Source: Blumeriella jaapii
Taxonomy: Eukaryota; Ascomycota; Leotiomycetes; Helotiales; Drepanopezizaceae
NCBI GenBank assembly: GCA_009599575.1
Contig: VWND01000069.1
Coordinates: 806,001-870,000 of the forward strand
Length of the DNA: 64,000 bases
Direction: 5' to 3'
Under the pieces are notes generated by a model that made no database searches, had not been told where the DNA came from, and saw only the letters and a program-made list of their open reading frames with translations. Of this stretch, positions 57,661-64,000 are shown piece by piece. Each line of letters opens with the position of its first letter. Positions within the stretch are counted from its first letter, which is position 1. A program made the position numbers and the translations under genes.

Positions 57661-57929
57661 TGTGACGACTCACTCTTTTGCCACCTCTCGTGTCACCCCA
57701 GCAATTACGTGTAGCTGCAAGCTTTCTGGTCTTCTGATAGGTCTTTCCATTAATTATAAAAATTATTCATATATATAAGACTTTCTTTTTTTAGCAATCT
57801 CTGCCTTTTGCAATTATTAATTTTAAATAAATATTTTTGTTACAGAATTAAAAGCTCGTTTTTTATATTATATGAACACGGCGATTAATTAACTGATTTT
57901 TCAGCCTTCCGACTAATTAAATCGTTATA
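57661..57929 (+). repeat. 5' LTR of the plus-oriented LTR-A element (269 bp form)
   Basis: Has one copy of the 28-bp internal unit where the 297-bp form has two. Outer end spared, inner end mutated. Confidence 0.9.
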
Positions 57930-58199
57930 TTATTAACAACTCTTTTTCTACGTTAGCGACGGCGTAAATTATCTTTTTTTTTGAATTTTTTACGAATTAT
58001 ATTAAAATAATCGACCGGTCGTAAAAAGGCTTATTTCCGCATTCCGCGAAAAATAGCTTTTGTTTAAACGATTTTTTTTTTAGCAAAGCTTTTCAGCTTC
58101 TGCTATTATATTTTAATCTCCTTTTTAATCAGCGAAAAAGCAGCCTTTCCTAAAAGCTTTTTTTTTTGAAAAACAATCCTTTTTCCGAGGAAAAAAAAA

Positions 58200-61100
58200 C
58201 AAAAAAAAAAGCAGAGCGTTAATTATTTCGCCTGCCACTTTTTTTTTGCAATTTAGCGCTGAAAGCGTTTAATTAAGACTTTTGCAAAATCAATTGAAAA
58301 AAGCGCAAAAGCGTAAACGACAACTTCTGGAAATTATACGATTGCGATAAACTTTTTAATCAAAACGTTTAATAAAATTTATCGAACGTATTTTTGCCAG
58401 TCGCGAATCTACTGCTTTTTTTTTTCGCAACGTTTTATTTTAACTAACAAACGCCGCAAATCAATTTCCACGCTTTTCGCGAATTTTTTTTAAATCTTTT
58501 TATAACGGCCAAAACTCTAGCGCGCCTTTTAAACGCTATAATTTTCATTTATCTGCTGATTTTCGATTAGCTCGTATAAAACGCGTTTCGAATTTTAAAT
58601 TTAAATTAAATAATGGTGAAAATTATAAAACACGCTATTAAAAAACTAAAATTTTCGACAACTTCGAACTTTATTACGATTATTTCGCTAGCGATCGATT
58701 TCGCAAAAATTATATATTCGATAAAATCGAAAACGTAGCAAAAAAGTTTTTTACTTCGCGTATTTTAGACCGTTCCGATTTTATATTTTCCGAAGAATTA
58801 ATAAAAAAAATCGCCGATTTCCTAGCCGATTTTTTAAACGTTCAAAAAGCCGAAAACGAATTTAAAATGCTTATAATAAATACATACGACGACTTTTAGC
58901 GATTTTATTTACGATTTTCCATTTTCGCAGCAAACGCTTAAATACGGATTAATAAACAGCTTCGGAACGCTTTTCGCGATAAAATACTAAAGCGTTTACG
59001 AAAAAAACTGCATTTGAAATAAACGCGTACAACGACTTTTAAAAACTAGCTTATCGCCGTCCGTCAAAAAAAAACAAAATTAATTGGCTAAACGAATTTT
59101 ATACGCGAATCGTTTTTCAACCAAATTTATTATTTATTAAAATGGTAGGTTTTCAATCAAAACGTACTACGAATCAAATCGTACGTACGAAAGTCGTTTA
59201 AGTGTTTTATAAGCTTTTTTTCAGCCTTTTGCTGTTTTTCCTTTTTTTCTACGCTAAAACGCCCTTTTTGGCGTTTTTTCTTTTCGATCGGACCAACGAT
59301 AACGTTCGTTTTTTATTTTATATTAAAAAATTTAAAAAAACTAATTTATACGATTTTTTACGAACCGACCTTCGGTTTTACCCAAAGGCTTTTTTAGGCT
59401 GATAAATATGAACGAGATCGAACCGGCCGAAAATTCGCTTTTTAATAACGGTAATAAAAACGAAAACCCTTTTTCAAACGATTTTTAAAACGCATACGAA
59501 AAAATTAAAAGCTTTTTCGCCAATCGGAAAAACGCTCAGGCCTAAGCAAAGCTTTTTTTTTTAAGCGCGTTGCGCGATATGCGTTATTTTAACGTTCGGA
59601 AGCTTTTTAATAGCGATTTATTAATAATTTCCGTTATATTTATCAAAAATGGCCTTTCGTACAAAATAAAAGCGCTCGTCGATTTTAAAACAAACGGTTA
59701 TATATTAATCGATTCGGCGCTGATCAAATCCTTTTTTTTTTAAAAAACTTTTAATTTAATTTCTTCCGGCTTTTTTTTTTGTAAAAAAATATAATAAAAT
59801 TCGTAGCTATTTAATTATATATTTTACGCTTTTTAATTTTATTATTAATAATCGAATACAATCGTTTATTTTTTTTTTAATTATTAATTTCGGAAATTAT
59901 AATATAATTCTAAGAAAAACTTGGTTGGCCGAATATTAAATTTTACTAAATTATAATAAACGCAAGCTTTATTAGCCGAAGTTTTATCTTCTAACAGTCT
60001 TTTACGCTCGTTGTATTAAAGTTTTTTATTTACATTTCCGAAAAATTCAATCTCGCTATCAAAACGACGCTGTAAAACGTAATAAGAATTTTAATTAATT
60101 ATAGCAAACTTACGACGCTGTGCGAAGCGCGAAAAAATCGAATTTTATTCGCGGTGTCAATTTCGATAGCGACGCCAATAAAATAATATAAGAAATTATA
60201 TCACTTTCCTAAGCTGCCGATCTTTTTTTCATTATTTTTTTTTTTTTTTTTTTTTTTCTTTCGTCAGAACAGCTTTCTTATTCTACGAAAAACAGTTATA
60301 CCAAAAACCGGAAAAAAGCTTTCGCCGCGATAGCCTTTCAGCTTAATATAATCGATAGTTTAAATAAGCTATTTTTTGAATTTTTTAAACGATTAATTCG
60401 AAAACGAATCTCTTAATTTATTATTTATCCAATCTTTATTTATCAAATCATTGCATACGCTTTTAAGCTGATTTTTAGAAAAAAAAACAATTAAAGTGTT
60501 TTCAATTTTTTTGTACGAGATCGACAGAATACTAGACGATTTTACGTACAACATTTTTTTTAAAATCCAATCTTACAGTTTTTTCGAACGTTTCAAAACG
60601 AACGAAATATCGATTTCGACTTTTTCAACCAGTTTAGCAAAGCTAACTTCGAATAAACTTTTTTTCGAATTTTTTCTTCCGGAGTATAAAAATTTCGAAC
60701 ACGTGTTTTTTAAAACCGCTAATAACAAGCTAGCTTTTTACCGGCCTTACGACTATAAAATCGAACTTATTATAAATAAAAAAAAGCTGAAATACATTTT
60801 TTTATATAAAATATCGATTTTAAAACTTAAAATTATTAAAATTTATTTGCAAAATAATTTTATAAAAGTTTTATCGAATCTTTTATCGCTTTTTTCGCTG
60901 CTCCAATGCTTTTCGCTAAAAAACCCGACGGTTTATTACGTTTTTATATCGATTATCGAATTTTTAATAACGTTATTCGTAAAAATCGCTACTTTTTTCT
61001 TTTTATCGATAAAACTTTTGCTCGTTTTTCGAAAGCGCGAATTTTTACGAAGTTCGATATTCGTTAAGCTTTTTATAAAATTCGAATGGATTTCGCTAAT

Positions 61101-63812
61101 AAAAAACTAACGACGTTTCGTACGCGTTACGGCGCTTATAAATATAAAATATTATTTTTTGGCTTTATTAATAAATCCGTAATTTATCAACGCTATATGA
61201 ACGACGTTTTTTTCGATTATTTAAACGATTTTTATATTATATATCTGAATAATATTTTTATTTATTCGTCCGACTTTTTGAAACACGCTATATACGTTCG
61301 CAAAATGTTTTAAAAGCTTATTAACGCTGAATTACAGGCCGATATTCGAAAGTTTAAATTCAACGTTATTCGAACCCGTTATTTAGGCTTTATTATTTTT
61401 ATTAAAGGCCTAGAAATAAACCTAAAAAAGGTTTCCGTGGTCGCTTATTAAAAACCTTTTATTATTGTAAAAAATGTACAAAGCTTTTTTGGTTTTTGTA
61501 ATTTTTACCGACGTTTTATTCGAAACTACGGTTTAATTGCAAAACCTTTGGTTTATTTAACCAAAGCTAACGTTTTTTACAATTTTATTTCTGAATATCA
61601 GAAAAGTTTCGACTTTTTTACACTAGCCTTTATTATTATATCAGTTTTATAATATTATAAGCAAGATTTTCTTTGCATATTAAAAACTAACGCTTTCGAC
61701 GGCGTAATAGCTTTTGTGCTTTCGCAATTTTATAATAACGACTGGCTTTTAATCGCTTATTTTAGTAAAATTATAACTTTCGCAAAATTAAACTACGTCG
61801 TATACGATAAAAAAATATTCGCAATCGTAAGATTTCTAAGCAATTTTCGTGCTAATTAATTAATTTAATTTATTAAATTAAAATAATTATTAATTATGAG
61901 ACTTTGGAATATTTTATAATTTTTAAATTTTTAAACGCTCGACAAACACGCTAGGCCGAGCTTTTCGCCGATTACAACTTTTTTATTACGTATAAATTAA
62001 ATAAACACAACTTTTTAACTAACGTATTAATACGTCGTACGAGCGAATTCGACCGCCAAAACTTTTTTAAACGTATTTAGCGCCTGCAAACCCTTTTCCA
62101 AGCAAATTAAATCGATTATCGCTTTTTAATTAAAAAACTTCGATTTTCTACGGCTTTCGAAACAATTGTTTTTATCGTTAAAATAGCTGATTTTTTTTTC
62201 GTATTCCGTGTCGTTAACCAAATTTTCCACGCTAATCGCACAGCTAGCAGCCTGATAGCTTTCCGAAAAAAAGCTGTACGAAACGCTACGAAAAAAAACG
62301 ACGATAATAATAATATTTCGTATATATTTAAACGCGATTTGCTGCTATATTACGATCGCTTAATAATATCAAACGTCGATTATTTTCGTTTGGCTTTTAT
62401 ACGAAAAATGTACGACCAGATTTTTACCGCTTATTTTAGCGCTCGTAAAACTACGCAATTGCTTTCGGATTAATATTATTAGCGAAATATAATAGCTTTT
62501 GTAAAATAATATTATCGCAACTGCCACGCTTATCGAAAGAGTTTTGTTTTAAAAAATAAACATTCCGGCCTTTTTCAGCTTTTTCCTGTTTTTAACCACT
62601 TTTAAAAACACGTTATAATAAACTTTTGCAGCTTTAATAAAAATAAATACGGTTACGATAACGTATTCGTAATAATAAATCGCTTTTCCAAGCAGGTTAT
62701 TTCGATTTTTTATTACAAAAATATCGACGCTCGAAGCTTCGCTAAATTGTATATATTTTACGTATATAAGTATTTTGGTCTTTTAAAAAGTATTATTAGC
62801 GATCGTGGCCTTTAGTATTAGTTTATTTTCTGGTTTGAATTAAACAAAATACTCGATACGCAATTAAAGCTTTCGATAGCCGCTTATTCCGAAACCGATG
62901 GTCAGACCGAAATTTACAATTAATATTTGCAAAAACGCTTTCGATTTTTCGTAAATTTTTATTAAAACGATTGGAACGAATTTCTTTTAATAATAAATTT
63001 CGCTTAAATAATTTTTTTTTACGAAAGTCTAAATGGCTTTTCACCTTTTGAAATTATATACGATTATATTTCTTATACCAATTGGAATTAAAAGCTCGAT
63101 ACTTCCCTTTTTTTCAATTTTTTATATAAGCTAAACGCAAACGAAATTCGTGCGTACGCTCGCCGCTATTACGACGTTTGAAATCTTGCCAAATCGCATT
63201 TTTAACAAGTCTACGATAAAATAAAAAAAAAATGCGAATAAATTTCGCCGCGCGATCGATTTTAACGTTGGCGATTACGTATAATTCGATATGCGTTTAT
63301 TTCCGACCTTCCGGCCTTTTCGCAAATTCGACAATTTTACAAACGGCTTTTTTAAAATTGTAGCCAAAATTTTCGATAACGCTTTTAAGCTAGACTTTTT
63401 TAGTATTATAAACGTATATTTAGTTTTTCACGCTAGTCGACTGCGTAAAACAGCTAACGACGCGTTTTTAAATCAAATTAACTTAGCTTTTAAACTTATT
63501 AATATAATTGATAAGCTTGAATACGAAATCGAAAAATTAATCGTTTATCGAATGCAGCGGAAAACTTTTTAATACAAAGCTTTTTAAATAAGCTTAAATA
63601 AAAATCTCACGTGGTACCCGCGTCTGATTTTATATATGCTTTTCTAAAAATGCGCGACTTTTATTTAACGTATAAAAAGCTTTCCGATTCTTTTGCAAAA
63701 CTTGTAAATTGGCTGAAAGCGTATTTCGAAGATTTAAATTCGTACGATTATTTGGATAGCGACGTATTAATAAATAAAAGCTCGAAGGCGCGCTTTTTTC
63801 GGACGAAAAAAT
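58200..63812 (+). pseudogene. LTR-A element gag-pol relic, plus orientation
   Basis: Gag about 58,200-59,410 (C-terminal piece FFYAKTPFLAFFLFDRTNDN). Protease about 59,650-59,940. RT 60,496-61,440 (YRPYDYKIELIINKKKLKYI; catalytic box degraded to YLNN near 61,240). RNase H about 61,640-62,000 (LKTNAFDGVIAFVLSQ). Integrase about 62,060-63,250. Chromodomain 63,291-63,572 (VYLVFHASRLRKTANDAF, DKLEYEIEKLIVYR). C-terminal tail 63,611-63,812 (ASDFIYAFLKMRDFYLTYKK ... ARFFRTKK), still open, then a purine-rich stretch and the 3' LTR. Confidence 0.85.
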
Positions 63813-63814
63813 AA

Positions 63815-64000
63815 TATAACGATTTATTTTTTTGCCACCTTTCGTGTTATCCCAGCAATTACATATAGCTGCAAGCTTTCTGATCTTCTGATAAGTTTTT
63901 TTATTAATTATGGAAACTATTTATATATATAAAGCTTTTTTCTTTTAACAATTTCTGCTTTTTGCAGTTGTTAATTTTAAATAAATATTTTTGTTACAAA
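63815..64000 (+). repeat. 3' LTR of the plus-oriented LTR-A element (partial)
   Basis: Begins TATAACGATTTATTTTTTTG: the inner end is mutated relative to the 5' LTR start TGTGACGACTCACTCTTTTG. Truncated by the window after 186 bp. Confidence 0.9.

Larger units (their letters stand above)
57661..64000 (+). mobile_element. LTR-A Ty3/gypsy chromovirus-type element, plus orientation, 3' LTR cut by the window end
   Basis: 5' LTR 57661-57929 (269 bp, TGTGACGACTCACTCTTTTG...ATCGTTATA); 3' LTR from 63,815 to beyond 64,000. Inserted into the RNase H region of the LTR-C element. The interior is an inverted relative of the complete LTR-A element at 20,881-38,655. Confidence 0.9.

Overview
The window comes from a filamentous ascomycete (Pezizomycotina-type) nuclear genome. 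Short spliceosomal introns of about 49-116 nt with GTAnGN donors and CTAAC/TACTAAT-like branch sites, a GPI3/PIG-A gene, a Dbp6 helicase and C-to-T/G-to-A degraded LTR retrotransposons all point that way. Nothing in it is prokaryotic. I cannot name the genus.

Region 1 (1 to about 18.3 kb) is the gene-bearing part, with ordinary base composition. From left to right it holds: the start of a secreted acid-sphingomyelinase-like gene (minus strand, off the left edge, with a reading-frame break); a two-exon gene for an 86-residue Cys-rich, probably zinc-binding protein; a decayed heme-thiolate peroxidase (chloroperoxidase/peroxygenase type) gene; DBP6 (minus) and GPI3 (plus) sharing a 330-bp divergent promoter; a GNAT acetyltransferase pseudogene; a four-exon D-amino-acid oxidase gene; and from 14.2 to 18.3 kb a run of minisatellites around a broken membrane-anchor/coiled-coil gene. 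That gene carries a 526-bp insertion flanked by a 17-bp direct repeat, and its intron/exon-2 junction is duplicated. The insertion has a relative at about 10.1-10.7 kb, and the two share a peptide pattern.

Region 2 (18,355 to 64,000) is a sharply bounded AT-rich island made entirely of nested Ty3/gypsy-type LTR retrotransposons. I resolve four LTR families by their matching ends: LTR-A (269 or 297 bp), LTR-B (262 bp), LTR-C (267 bp) and LTR-D (172 bp). Four elements can be closed at both ends: an LTR-A element at 20,881-38,655 (TSD GTTTA), an LTR-C element inside it at 23,320-34,615, an LTR-B element at 39,384-45,805 (TSD GTATG/GTATA) and an LTR-D element at 46,116-52,151 (TSD TTTAG/TTCAG). 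About fourteen insertions are stacked like Russian dolls. All coding is destroyed by transition mutations (RIP-like).

The observations I rate highest are these. (i) A polarity of mutation across every LTR examined: the half facing the element interior is mutated and the half facing outward is spared. (ii) A long extra ORF of unknown family between integrase and the 3' LTR of the LTR-C elements. (iii) A strong tendency of new insertions to land in or beside an LTR. (iv) Residual C in the island sits largely in CpG. (v) The insertion with a 17-bp direct repeat in the coiled-coil gene. Functionally the host genes are unlinked: ribosome assembly (DBP6), GPI-anchor synthesis (GPI3), D-amino-acid catabolism and lipid hydrolysis.
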